Source: JBEKYD01 sp052148435 (GTDB taxonomy: Bacteria; Acidobacteriota; Terriglobia; Bryobacterales; Bryobacteraceae). Taken from it: a stretch of DNA of 64,000 nt. The stretch is from the NCBI GenBank assembly GCA_052148435.1, contig JBKQIF010000153.1, positions 29,373 through 93,372 on the forward strand. The letters are read 5' to 3'. Of this stretch, positions 42,931 through 51,892 are shown in pieces. Positions within the stretch are counted from its first letter, which is position 1. Each line of letters opens with the position of its first letter. The notes beneath the pieces are model-generated. The model made no database searches. It was not told the origin of the DNA and saw only the letters and a program-made list of their open reading frames with translations. The position numbers and the translations under genes were made by a program.

Positions 42931-45009
42931 TCAGTCGCGGCTCGGTAGTGCCAGCAGCACCAGCCACGCAATCCAGCATGTCGCGCTCGCTGCGATTGCC
43001 ATCCACACACCCCAAGTCGTGAATCGCATGGTGACTACGTGCCTTCCCGCCGGCACCGGCATGCCGCGGAAGGCCACGTCGGTCGTATAGATCGGCCGCG
43101 GCCGGCCATCCAACCACGCTTCCCAGCCCGGATAGGCGGTCTCCGAAGTGACCAGGTACGCCGGCCGATCGGCCGTAACGTCGAGCGTCAACCGGTCTAG
43201 CCCATACTCACGCAGCGCTACCGTACCCGTAGCGGCCTCCCCAGGCAAGGACACCGCGCCCTCCACAATCGCTTCTTTCGCCGGGTCGAAATCCGCGCTC
43301 TTGAGTTGCGCCACCGCTTCCGCCATACCCTCCGCCCGCCGGAGTTTGCTCACCAGAAAGAACCGCGGCAGCGCGGCCCGGTTCGCGTACACGTGATGCC
43401 CGGCCAGCAGCATCTCTTCCTGGAACGGGCTCCCTGCCAGTTTCTCTTCCGGAATCGGCTCGCGCGAAAGCAGGTACCGCACATTCATGAGCCCCAGCAC
43501 CGCCGACCGCGGGTCGCCCACCTGGTAATATGCGCCCCACCGTTCGCCCTTTGTAAATGCCAGCCGCGCCTGCATGGTGCGGTACACCGCCATCACATCC
43601 TGCCCACTGGCCGTATAAAGCCGCGTGGTAGGCGCCGAGTTCGCCCATTCGTCCGAATCGTTATAAGTGTCGATGCGCGCCGGCGGCCGGGTGCGCCCCG
43701 TCATCCGCCGCAGCGCCGCCAGCAGTTCGCGATTCCCATCGAATGCCGCCCGCGACACCCCCGGTTCGTCCGCCAGCCTTACCGCATTCATCCGGCGCCC
43801 TGAGCTCACCGCAATCAGATCCACGGCCGCCATGGCCCCGAGCGCCCAAGCCGCTTTATGATTGCCTGCCACGCGATGCAAGGCCAGCCCCGCCAGCACT
43901 GCCAGCGACACCATCAGCACCGGCCCGGCCAGCTCCGGATGCAGCCCGATTCTGACCTTCACCGGCAGCGCGCCCAGCACCGCCCGGCCCACCGGCGTGG
44001 TATCGCCCAACATCGCCAGCGCCCCTGCCGCCGCCAGTATCGAAAATACCCGGCACAGCGGCTCGCGCACCGCCAGAACCAGCCCCAGCACAGCGAACGC
44101 CAGCCCCAGCACGCCAGCGTAAAGATACATGAAACTGACATCGGCCGGCTGCCGGTACAGCGCCGCGTCGAAAACGTGATAGTGGTTGGGCAGCAGCAGC
44201 GATACCAGCGCCGTCCACGGCACGCCGCCGCCAGTGCCCAGCCAATCCGTTCGGAATTGCGCCACGCTCAGGTTCGTAAGCTGGTAAGTGGGCCACCATT
44301 GCGCCGCGCTCAGCGCCGCCCCGCCCACCGCCGCGCCCGCGATCACGGCGAACAGGCGCAGCCGCGCCCCGGCGAAAATCTTGAGCAGCAATCCCAGCCC
44401 GAAGCACGCCGCCACCGTCGCGGCGGCCAGCGGCGCCAGGCCCGCCAGCACCATCAGCGCAATTGCCGCCGCCAGCAGCAGCGCCGGCCGCCATCCCGCC
44501 CGCTTGTGCCACCTCACCACGCACCACAGCGCGACCGGCAGCCACGCCGCCACCATCACCGCGCCCATGTGCTCGGCGTGCGCCGCGAAGAACCCGCACA
44601 GCTCGTAAGTGGTGGCGCCGAAATACGCCGCCGCCCGCGACACTCCCAGCGCCCGCAGCAGCGCCCAGGCGCCGAGCCCCGCCAGTGCTACGTGCAACGC
44701 CACGTTCCAGCACAACCACCCCAGCAGCGTGTCGCGGCCGAAAATCAGCCCCATTGCCGCCACCACGGGCATGCTCGGATACAGCGTGGCCGCCTGAATG
44801 TTGGCCAGCTCCGGCCGCCCGCAGTAAGTAAACGGATCCCATAGCGGTAAGTGGCCCTCCGCCAGGGAATCGGCGTATAAGTAGGCGTGGGGCAGGTGCA
44901 GATTGCGCAGGTCCCACGGAATCGCGTATCCCGGAACGAAGAGGGCGTATCGAAAGAAGATCAGCGCCTGCGCCACCATCAGGGCCACTGGGAGCCAAGC
45001 GCGTCTCAT
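42931..45009 (-). CDS. YfhO-like multi-spanning membrane protein
   Basis: 692 residues. About 11-13 membrane helices in the first 420 residues, with IPWDLRNLHLPHAYLYADSL and PLWDPFTYCGRPELANIQAA in a first periplasmic loop typical of GT-C/YfhO proteins, then a soluble C-terminal domain and one last helix. YfhO aids glycosylation of cell-wall polymers in Firmicutes; here a lipid-linked-sugar glycosyltransferase is inferred. Confidence 0.8.
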   Translation of the reverse strand: MRRAWLPVALMVAQALIFFRYALFVPGYAIPWDLRNLHLPHAYLYADSLAEGHLPLWDPFTYCGRPELANIQAATLYPSMPVVAAMGLIFGRDTLLGWLCWNVALHVALAGLGAWALLRALGVSRAAAYFGATTYELCGFFAAHAEHMGAVMVAAWLPVALWCVVRWHKRAGWRPALLLAAAIALMVLAGLAPLAAATVAACFGLGLLLKIFAGARLRLFAVIAGAAVGGAALSAAQWWPTYQLTNLSVAQFRTDWLGTGGGVPWTALVSLLLPNHYHVFDAALYRQPADVSFMYLYAGVLGLAFAVLGLVLAVREPLCRVFSILAAAGALAMLGDTTPVGRAVLGALPVKVRIGLHPELAGPVLMVSLAVLAGLALHRVAGNHKAAWALGAMAAVDLIAVSSGRRMNAVRLADEPGVSRAAFDGNRELLAALRRMTGRTRPPARIDTYNDSDEWANSAPTTRLYTASGQDVMAVYRTMQARLAFTKGERWGAYYQVGDPRSAVLGLMNVRYLLSREPIPEEKLAGSPFQEEMLLAGHHVYANRAALPRFFLVSKLRRAEGMAEAVAQLKSADFDPAKEAIVEGAVSLPGEAATGTVALREYGLDRLTLDVTADRPAYLVTSETAYPGWEAWLDGRPRPIYTTDVAFRGMPVPAGRHVVTMRFTTWGVWMAIAASATCWIAWLVLLALPSRD

Positions 45010-45025
45010 GCGGAGCACTCCCAAA

Positions 45026-45146
45026 AACCGTGGCGCATGCACTCCTGCGTGCCGCGTCGAGTCTCTACTCGACGCTTGCGCCCTCGGCGCCGACGGGCAT
45101 CGACAAAAGTGTCGATGCGGCACGCAAGAGTGCTTGCGCCACGGTT
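45026..45146. repeat. Three-stem palindromic element
   Basis: Outer arms AACCGTGGCGCA / TGCGCCACGGTT enclose a second pair (TGCGTGCCGC / GCGGCACGCA) and two perfect 9-base hairpins with 4-base loops: 45054-45062/45067-45075 (GCGTCGAGT) and 45097-45105/45110-45118 (GCATCGACA). The whole can form a cruciform or a structured RNA. It lies between the YfhO-like start and the dut stop. Confidence 0.8.
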
Positions 45147-45166
45147 AAGAACTCCCGCCCGACCCT

Positions 45167-45598
45167 TCATGTTCCCGACGACCCGAATCCACCCGCGCCG
45201 CGCTGAGATTCGGCCGGTTCTTCCTCCACCCATTCCACAGCCTCGTAGCGCGCGACCACCATCTGTGCGATGCGGTCTCCGGCGCGAATCGTGTACGCCT
45301 CGCGCCCCAGGTTGATCAGCAGCACCCGCAGCTCGCCGCGGTAGCCCGGGTCGATGGTGCCCGGCGCGTTGGGCATTGAAATCGCGTGCTTGAGCGCCAG
45401 CCCGCTTCGCGGCCGCACCTGTGCCTCCCAGCCCGGAGGCAGTTCGATGGTCAGCCCCGTCGCCACGGCCCGCGGCACGCCCGGCTCGAGCGTGACCTGT
45501 TCCACCGATGTCAAGTCCATCCCGGCGTCTTCTTCCGGCCCGTGCGCGTAACGCGGCAGCACCGCCGACGGATGAATCCGATGGATTCGCAAACGCAT
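45167..45598 (-). CDS. dut: dUTP diphosphatase
   Basis: 143 residues; trimeric enzyme converting dUTP to dUMP. All five motifs are present: DAGMDL, PRSGLALKHAI, NAPGTIDPGYRGEL, GDRIAQMV and RGAGGFGSSG. Its start lies 17 bases from the start of the divergent ThyX-like gene, which would use its product. Confidence 0.96.
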   Translation of the reverse strand: MRLRIHRIHPSAVLPRYAHGPEEDAGMDLTSVEQVTLEPGVPRAVATGLTIELPPGWEAQVRPRSGLALKHAISMPNAPGTIDPGYRGELRVLLINLGREAYTIRAGDRIAQMVVARYEAVEWVEEEPAESQRGAGGFGSSGT

Positions 45599-45615
45599 TC
45601 CGCTATGATAGCGTC

Positions 45616-47046
45616 TTGAACTCACCAAAACGCGTCATCACCGTGGCGCCCATGCCACCCGAAAAGTGCGCCTACGCCCTGGCCCGCTACAGCCGCTCGC
45701 CCGATTCCATCCGCGATTCCATGGCGTGGGTGCGTTCCCACGATTCCCACAAATTCCTGGAAAGCTTTTACTTCCAGTACGGTCACGCTTCCATCGCCGA
45801 CCTCGGCCATGCCGTCGTCTGCTTCGAAGGCATCTCCGAAATCGCCGCCACCGAAATCGAAACCGAGCCTCTCTGGGACGGGCAGGCCAAGTCGTCCCGC
45901 TACCAGGATTTCTCCCACGCCGGCTTCGTCACGCCGCCCGAGCTCACTGACGATTCCGCCGACTCCTACCAGGCCGCCGGCCACGCCCTTCTCCGCGCCT
46001 ATACCCAGGTGAACGAGCGCGCCTTCGCCTGCCTGGCCGAGCGTCTTCCCTGCCCCGCCGACATGAAGCCCGAAGCCTGGCGCCGCAACATCGCCGCGCG
46101 GGCCTTCGACGTGGCCCGCTACCTGCTCTTCTGGGGCGTCCCCACCAACGTCGGACAGGTCACCAGCATTCGCACCCTGGAAAAGCAGATCCGCCGCTTC
46201 CGCGCCTCCGAATACGCCGAATTGCAATCCCTCGGCGAAGAGCTTGCCGCCGCCTGCGCCGCCCCTCCCGATTGCCTGTGGGACCCCGGTGCCGTGTCCG
46301 AGCCTCTCGCCCCCACCCTCTCGCGCCACGCCGAGCCCGATACCCACTCCGCCCAGGCCAGCCGCGACCTCACCCTCTGGGCCACCCAGAATCTGCCGCC
46401 GGCCGCTCCTGGCGACGGCCTCCGCGTTGGCCTCCTCAAGCCCGCCGACACGCCGGCCGACATCGTTGCCACCCTCCTTTATCCCGTCACCACCCGTCCC
46501 TTCCGCGAACTCTACGATCTTGCCGCTTCCTGGAGCGCCGCCCGCCGCGCCGAAGTCATGGACCTCGCCCTCGGCTCGCGCACCCACCGCGATGAAATCC
46601 TCGGCGCCTTCCGCGGCGGCCTCTACGCCTACGATTTCGTGATCGATATCGGTACCTACCGCGACATGCAGCGGCACCGCCGTTGCCAGAAGTTCCGCCA
46701 GCCCTACACCGCAACCCTGGGTTACGAAACTCCGTCCCTTATCGCCGACGCCGGCGCAGCCGAAATCTACTCCTCCGCCATGGACGCGGCCTTCCAAGCC
46801 ATGCGAGCTCTGCCCGCTCCCGGCGCCCATTACCTGCTTCCCTTCGGCGCCCGCGGCCGTTTCCTGTTCAAGATGGATTTCGCCGAAGCCGAGTACATCT
46901 CCCGCCTCCGCAGCGGCGTCAAAGGCCACTTCAGCTATCGCCAGATCGCCTGGGACATGAAGTGCGCCATGGAAAAACTGGAACCGGAGCTGGGGCGGCT
47001 GATCGAGGCTACGCCGCCATGGGTCGAGGACCCGCTCAAACGATAG
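45616..47046 (+). CDS. Tandem ThyX-like flavin-dependent thymidylate synthase
   Basis: 476 residues, about twice the usual ThyX. The first half has YGHASIADLGHAVVCFEGIS and QAKSSRYQDF; the second has DFVIDIGTYRDMQRHRRCQK followed by FRQPY. Canonical ThyX has RHRxxSxNxxSxRY; in half 1 the RHR is missing but QxSSRY remains, in half 2 RHR remains but the serines are changed. Long ThyX-like proteins are known in several phyla; pairing with dut supports dTMP synthesis from dUMP. TTG start, no clear ribosome binding site. Confidence 0.82.
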   Translation: MNSPKRVITVAPMPPEKCAYALARYSRSPDSIRDSMAWVRSHDSHKFLESFYFQYGHASIADLGHAVVCFEGISEIAATEIETEPLWDGQAKSSRYQDFSHAGFVTPPELTDDSADSYQAAGHALLRAYTQVNERAFACLAERLPCPADMKPEAWRRNIAARAFDVARYLLFWGVPTNVGQVTSIRTLEKQIRRFRASEYAELQSLGEELAAACAAPPDCLWDPGAVSEPLAPTLSRHAEPDTHSAQASRDLTLWATQNLPPAAPGDGLRVGLLKPADTPADIVATLLYPVTTRPFRELYDLAASWSAARRAEVMDLALGSRTHRDEILGAFRGGLYAYDFVIDIGTYRDMQRHRRCQKFRQPYTATLGYETPSLIADAGAAEIYSSAMDAAFQAMRALPAPGAHYLLPFGARGRFLFKMDFAEAEYISRLRSGVKGHFSYRQIAWDMKCAMEKLEPELGRLIEATPPWVEDPLKR

Positions 47047-47103
47047 GAGCCGGCATCACGCAATCACGCCGCAACAAAAATACCTTCTGGGCGCGGTCGG
47101 GTG

Positions 47104-47193
47104 ATGAAGGTTCGCGACGCAATTCGGACGATCGAGGATGGAGAGGCAATTCCTGAACCGAAAACCATTGCAGAGTACATCGTCGCCGCGTAA
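47104..47193 (+). pseudogene. Collapsed hicAB remnant
   Basis: 29 codons: the first part (MKVRDAIRTIEDG) looks like the start of HicA toxins, the second (DGEAIPEPKTIAEYIVAA) like the C-terminus of HicB antitoxins. An internal deletion appears to have fused the two. The rest of 47047-47246 shows no other gene. Confidence 0.6.
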
Positions 47194-47246
47194 TCCTCAA
47201 AAGCAGCACCGATGACGGCCTCGCACTCCAGTGTCCGTTGGCTGGG

Positions 47247-48206
47247 TCAGGATGCCGGGAGCCGGGAGCCGGCAGCCGCGGCGCTGGCCGCCCAGGCGGC
47301 GTCGAAGCGCTCGCGGGTGACGAAGGACATCTGGGTGCCCACACTCAGCGTGGAGAGAGCCGCATACACGTTGGCGCGCGCAATGGCCTCGGCTTCGTCC
47401 GTGCCGCCGGCCAGAAAGCAAGCGAAGCTGCCGATGAAGGCATCGCCCGCTCCAGTGGTGTCCACGGCGTCGACCGGGTAGGCCGCAATGTGTTCGAAGC
47501 GGTCATGGCTCGCCGCCAGGACGCCGTTCCTGCCCAGCGTCAGGATCACGTTCGGAACGCCGGATTCGAGCAGCCGGAAGGCGCAGGCGCGGGCTTCCTC
47601 CGGGTTGCGTACCGGAAGACCGCACAGCGTTTCGGCCTCGGTTTCATTGGGGATGAGGTAATCGGCGTTGGCGATTTCGGCAAAGTCGAGGGGTTGGGCA
47701 GGCGCCGGATTGAGCAGCGTGCGAATTCCGCGTCGCCGCGCCAATCGCAACGTGTAGTAGACGGTCTCGATGGGCACTTCGAGCTGCAGCACGATGCAAT
47801 CGGCCTGGCGGAGCAAATCCGTCGCCGCATCGATATCGGCGGGTGACAGGCAATCGTTGGCGCCCTTCACCACCAGAATGCGGTTCTGGCCGGAGCTGTC
47901 GACAAAGATCGGCGCCACGCCCGTGGCCACTCCGGGCGTGATCGCGACATGCGTGGTGTCGATGCCGCGGGAGCGGAAGTTCTCGATGGTGGCGGGGCCG
48001 AACAGATCGTCGCCCACGCGCGCCACCACCGAGACACGCGCGCCGCATAGCCGCGCGGCTACGGCCTGGTTTGCGCCTTTACCGCCAAACCCCAGGTGGA
48101 ACTTGCGTCCGAAGATGGTTTCCCCAGGGCGGGGGAAGCCGTCGGTGAAGGTGGTCAGATCGACGTTGGCGCTGCCGACCACAACGATGTGCGGCGAAGA
48201 GTTCAT
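47247..48206 (-). CDS. rbsK: Ribokinase-family sugar kinase
   Basis: 319 residues. PfkB motifs: GSANVDLTTFTDGFPRPGET, the di-glycine hinge GFGGKGANQAVAAR and the anion-hole/catalytic DTTGAGDAFIGSFA. GGKGANQ and NPAPA favour ribokinase (ribose to ribose-5-phosphate). Divergent from the methyltransferase gene. Confidence 0.9.
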   Translation of the reverse strand: MNSSPHIVVVGSANVDLTTFTDGFPRPGETIFGRKFHLGFGGKGANQAVAARLCGARVSVVARVGDDLFGPATIENFRSRGIDTTHVAITPGVATGVAPIFVDSSGQNRILVVKGANDCLSPADIDAATDLLRQADCIVLQLEVPIETVYYTLRLARRRGIRTLLNPAPAQPLDFAEIANADYLIPNETEAETLCGLPVRNPEEARACAFRLLESGVPNVILTLGRNGVLAASHDRFEHIAAYPVDAVDTTGAGDAFIGSFACFLAGGTDEAEAIARANVYAALSTLSVGTQMSFVTRERFDAAWAASAAAAGSRLPAS

Positions 48207-48230
48207 AAAGCGGTTACCATCATTGTAGTC

Positions 48231-49001
48231 ATGAGCAGCGAGAGACGCACCGGGCCCGACCCAACCCTTCGTTTTTCATCGCGCGTCGGGCACTACCAGC
48301 GTTTTCGGCCGGGGTATCCGCAAGAGCTGGCCGCCCTGCTGGCGCGCGAGTGCGGCCTCGGGCCGGCGGCGCGCGTGGCCGATATCGGTTGCGGCACCGG
48401 CCTGCTGGCACGGGTGTTTCTGGAAGCCGGCTGCGAAGTGACGGGCGTGGAACCGAACCGGGAAATGCGCGAAGGCGGAGAACAGATTCTGGCCGGCGAG
48501 CCTCGTTTTCACATGACGGACGGGCGCGCGGAATCGACCGGCCTGGCCGCATCCGCCTTCGATTTCGTTACCGCCGGACAGGCGTTTCACTGGTTCGACC
48601 CGCCCGCGGCGCGCGCCGAATTCCACCGCATTCTGCGTCCCGACGGATGGTTGGTGCTGGTGTGGAACGAGCGCCAGCCGGCTGCGGGTTTCATGACGGA
48701 ATACGAGGCGCTGGTGCGCGGCTTCGCCAACGAGAGCAGCCGCATCGACGAGAGCGATATCGGCCGCGTCTTCGGCGGTCCGTTCCGCACGGCGCGCTTG
48801 GACAACCGCCAGGCCCTCGATTGCGACGGATTGATCGGCCGCCTCACCTCGTCCAGCTATGCGCCCCTCCCCGGCGCAGCGAACTACCCGGCCATGGCGG
48901 ACGAGCTACGAGAGATCTTCGCGCGCTACCAGCAGGACGGCCATGTCACGATGCTCTACGATACCCACGTCTTCTACGGGCATGTGGCGGAAGGGCAGTA
49001 G
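48231..49001 (+). CDS. Class I SAM-dependent methyltransferase
   Basis: 256 residues with VADIGCGTGLLARVFLEAG (motif I), GVEPNREM, and the HWFDPPAARAEFHRILRPDG block of the Methyltransf_11 type. Substrate unknown. Confidence 0.9.
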   Translation: MSSERRTGPDPTLRFSSRVGHYQRFRPGYPQELAALLARECGLGPAARVADIGCGTGLLARVFLEAGCEVTGVEPNREMREGGEQILAGEPRFHMTDGRAESTGLAASAFDFVTAGQAFHWFDPPAARAEFHRILRPDGWLVLVWNERQPAAGFMTEYEALVRGFANESSRIDESDIGRVFGGPFRTARLDNRQALDCDGLIGRLTSSSYAPLPGAANYPAMADELREIFARYQQDGHVTMLYDTHVFYGHVAEGQ

Positions 49002-49077
49002 AGTAGGATCCCTGGGCTCCTTGTTCGTTCGCCTCTTTCTGGCTGCTTGTGAAGGGGGCTTTCGGCGGCGCCTTTAA

Positions 49078-49401
49078 TTAAGCCGCCTTGGCCTTAACCT
49101 TCAAGCCTGGTTTGTTCGATGGTTTCATGCGGATCTCGATATCGATTCCTGCTCGCCGGGCAAACTGCAGCAGCTTTTCCAGCGAGAACTTTCCCAGCCT
49201 GCCCCGGGCCAGGTCGGACACACGAGGTTGCGCGATTTTCAGAAGTGCGCCGGCTTGCACCTGGCTCAGGTCCCGATCCATGAGGATTCGGTTGATCTGA
49301 CGGGCGATTTCCGCCTTCGCCAGCGCTTCTTCCGGATTTGGCAGGCCGATGTCGGCGAACACGTTGCCGCTTCCCTCCTCGACCTGGACTCTTCTTGGCA
49401 T
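49078..49401 (-). CDS. XRE-type HTH antitoxin
   Basis: 107 residues, with the HTH RDLSQVQAGALLKIAQPRVS and DLARGRLGKFSLEKLLQFAR. Follows a Gp49/HigB-type toxin by six bases; it likely represses the pair via the palindrome at 49776-49793. The lysine-rich tail (LKVKAKAA) is unusual. Confidence 0.9.
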   Translation of the reverse strand: MPRRVQVEEGSGNVFADIGLPNPEEALAKAEIARQINRILMDRDLSQVQAGALLKIAQPRVSDLARGRLGKFSLEKLLQFARRAGIDIEIRMKPSNKPGLKVKAKAA

Positions 49402-49407
49402 CTTCGG

Positions 49408-49764
49408 TTACTCCTCTCTTTCGTTCATGGCAATAAAATGCAACTGAGCCTCCGCGAGCCGTCTGCGGATCAGCCCCAAGTCTCGCTTTGGAGTTTTGAT
49501 TCCAGTTTTGGATTTCTTCTGAAAGCAGTGAAGCACGTAAATGAAGCCCTTAAACCGGGTCGTATACACGCCCCAGTAGGTATCCCCACGATAATCCGAC
49601 ACGATCTCAACCGCGTTCAACCCCTGCATTGGAGATGCCGATGGGTGGCTCTCTCCAAGCTCCGCCTGATAGATTGCCTGGCCGATCTCGGAACGGACGA
49701 CCTCGGGAAATTCGCGGAGTTGCTTCCGCGAGTCACCCATCCATCTGACCGCTTTCCGTCCCAT
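49408..49764 (-). CDS. Gp49/HigB-type RelE-fold toxin
   Basis: 118 residues: VRWMGDSRKQLREFPEVVRS, YRGDTYWGVYTTRFKGFIYV, LHCFQKKSKTGIKTPKRDLG, typical of the phage-derived Gp49-like toxins. Predicted mRNA interferase; toxin-first operon with the XRE antitoxin. Confidence 0.92.
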   Translation of the reverse strand: MGRKAVRWMGDSRKQLREFPEVVRSEIGQAIYQAELGESHPSASPMQGLNAVEIVSDYRGDTYWGVYTTRFKGFIYVLHCFQKKSKTGIKTPKRDLGLIRRRLAEAQLHFIAMNEREE

Positions 49765-49775
49765 CCATTCCAGTA

Positions 49776-49793
49776 TATATCAGTATTGATATA
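49776..49793. promoter_or_regulatory. Palindromic operator of the second HigBA-type module
   Basis: Perfect arms TATATCA / TGATATA around GTAT, 11 bases upstream of the toxin start. AT-rich within GC-rich DNA, so it may also hold the -10 element. Confidence 0.7.
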
Positions 49794-49831
49794 GCCGAAC
49801 AGACGGGAGTGCGTCTGTGGGTCGCTCACTC

Positions 49832-51841
49832 TCAGATCCTATGGAACGCCTTCAGAATCTCCCGTGTGGAATAGTGCATCGCAATCGGCCGGCCGTGGGG
49901 GCAGCTCATGGGGCAATCGGTTTCCGACAGGGCGCGCAGCAGCCATTCCATTTTGCCGGGGTCGAGCTTGGTGTTGATTTTGATGGCGGCGCGGCAGGCT
50001 ATGGAGGCGCAGATATTGCGGCGGAGGTCGTCGAGCGAGAGGCCGCGGGTTTCGCCCTCGGCGGTTTCCAGGATCTCGAACAGAATGCGCTCGATATCGG
50101 AAGCGGGCAGGGCGGCGGGGGCGGCCTTGATGGCGATGGTGCGCTGGCCGAAAGGCTCGGTTTCGAAGCCGGAAGCGTGCAGTTCGTCGGCGATGCGGGC
50201 GTAATCGATCTGCTGTTCGGCGGTCAACTGCAGCACCAGGGGAAGCAGCAGGCGCTGCATCTCCACGCTGCCGCGGGCACGCTGTTTGAGCACCTGCTCG
50301 AACAGAATGCGCTCGTGGGCGACGTGCTGGTCGACGATCCAGAGGCCGTCGCGGCCGGCGGCGACGATGAAGCTCTCGTGGATCTGGCCCAGTGGGCGCA
50401 ACCCGGAAAGCACCGATAGCGAGAGCTCGGGCGGGGGAAGGGCGTCCGGAGCAAACGAGCCGTGGGGATCGGTGTGGCGCAGCAGCTTGCCGGAGGGCGG
50501 CGGACCGGGAGCGACTTCGATGGGCGGCGCGCTGAAATCCAGGCGCAGGTCCGGGCCCGGCGCGGCGCGCAAAGTGAACTCCGGCAAGGCGGCCTCGGAG
50601 GCGCCTTCGGCGGCATTTTCGGACAACCCGCCGACCGGGAGAGTTTCGGGCGGCGCCTGGTCGGCGATCATCTGGCTGAATTCGGAGTAGGGGAGCTGCG
50701 CCGCGGCCTGCCCGGCCTCGGAAACCCGCTGGGGCGCCAGGGGCGACACCGGAAACGTGGGCGCGGGGCGGCTCTCCATCAGACGCTCGCGAATGGTGTC
50801 GCGCACGAAATCGTGCACGAACGAGCCATGGCGGAAGCGCACCTCGGTCTTCGAGGGATGCACGTTCACGTCCACTTCCTCGGCATCGCACTCCAGAAAT
50901 AGCAGGGCGAAGGGAAACGCCGAGGGCGGGATCAGGTTGTGATACGCGGAGGAGAGCGCGTGCAGCAGGAGGCGGTCGCGGATCAGACGGCCGTTGACGA
51001 AAATATAAATCGAGTTGCGGTTGCCCTTCTGCACTTGCGGACGCGAAAAGAACCCGTTCAGCCGGAAGGTGCGCGCGGCCGGCTCCTCGGGCTCGCGCAG
51101 GTATTCGGAGATGGCTCCCGAAGGCGGCACGGCGGGCACGGGCATGCGCAGGTCGCGCTGCCGCTCGCCAATTTCGACCAGCTCCTCGAGCACCTGGCTG
51201 CCGAATACCTGGTAGACGCGCTCATCGCGCGACGCCACCGGAGTGACGCGCAACAGCTCGGTGGGGCCGCTGGTCAATTGGAAGGTTTTGGCCGGATGCG
51301 CCAGGCTGTAATGAGTGACCAGCGAGGCGATGTGCGCCAGCTCGGTCTGCTCCGTGCGCAGGAATTTCTTGCGCGCCGGCACGTTGTAGAACAGGTCGCG
51401 CACCGTAATCGCCGTGCCGCGGCCCAGCGCGGCTTCCTCGCAGCGCAGCATTTTGCCGCCGGCGATTTCGATGCGCGTGCCGGTGGTTTCTTCTTCCGAG
51501 CGGGTTTCGAGCAGCAGGTGCGAAACCGAGGCGATGGACGGCAACGCCTCGCCGCGAAAACCGAGGGTCGAAATCGACAACAGATCTTTGACGTCGCGCA
51601 GCTTGCTGGTGGCGTGCCGTTCAAAGGCCAGCAGCGCGTCGTCGCGCAGCATGCCGGTGCCGTCGTCCACGATGCGGATGAGGCGCCGTCCGCCCGACTC
51701 CACCTCGACCCGCAAGTCGGTAGCGCCTGCGTCGAGCGAGTTTTCGAGCAGCTCCTTGACCACCGAAGCCGGCCGCTCCACCACCTCGCCGGCGGCGATT
51801 TTGTTGGCGACCTGATCCGGCAGAATGCGAATGCGGCCCAT
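49832..51841 (-). CDS. mutL: DNA mismatch repair protein MutL
   Basis: 669 residues. GHKL ATPase motifs: NKIAAGEVVERPASVVKELL, DDGTGM, TLGFRGEALPSI. The C-terminal half has DQHVAHERILFE, close to the endonuclease motif DQHA(x2)E(x4)E except Ala to Val, and CPHGRP, so nicking activity is likely, as expected in a bacterium without MutH. The linker is Pro/Glu-rich. It is the last gene of a long minus-strand run. Confidence 0.96.
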   Translation of the reverse strand: MGRIRILPDQVANKIAAGEVVERPASVVKELLENSLDAGATDLRVEVESGGRRLIRIVDDGTGMLRDDALLAFERHATSKLRDVKDLLSISTLGFRGEALPSIASVSHLLLETRSEEETTGTRIEIAGGKMLRCEEAALGRGTAITVRDLFYNVPARKKFLRTEQTELAHIASLVTHYSLAHPAKTFQLTSGPTELLRVTPVASRDERVYQVFGSQVLEELVEIGERQRDLRMPVPAVPPSGAISEYLREPEEPAARTFRLNGFFSRPQVQKGNRNSIYIFVNGRLIRDRLLLHALSSAYHNLIPPSAFPFALLFLECDAEEVDVNVHPSKTEVRFRHGSFVHDFVRDTIRERLMESRPAPTFPVSPLAPQRVSEAGQAAAQLPYSEFSQMIADQAPPETLPVGGLSENAAEGASEAALPEFTLRAAPGPDLRLDFSAPPIEVAPGPPPSGKLLRHTDPHGSFAPDALPPPELSLSVLSGLRPLGQIHESFIVAAGRDGLWIVDQHVAHERILFEQVLKQRARGSVEMQRLLLPLVLQLTAEQQIDYARIADELHASGFETEPFGQRTIAIKAAPAALPASDIERILFEILETAEGETRGLSLDDLRRNICASIACRAAIKINTKLDPGKMEWLLRALSETDCPMSCPHGRPIAMHYSTREILKAFHRI

Positions 51842-51892
51842 GGATCTCAGTATGCCAGTCCGGAAACTCGGCCAGCTCTCAGTTCCCGGTTC

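Noticed and set aside
45026..45146. Three-stem element as a plain terminator
   Set aside because: No T-run on either side and the nested symmetry far exceeds a terminator; reported as a repeat instead.
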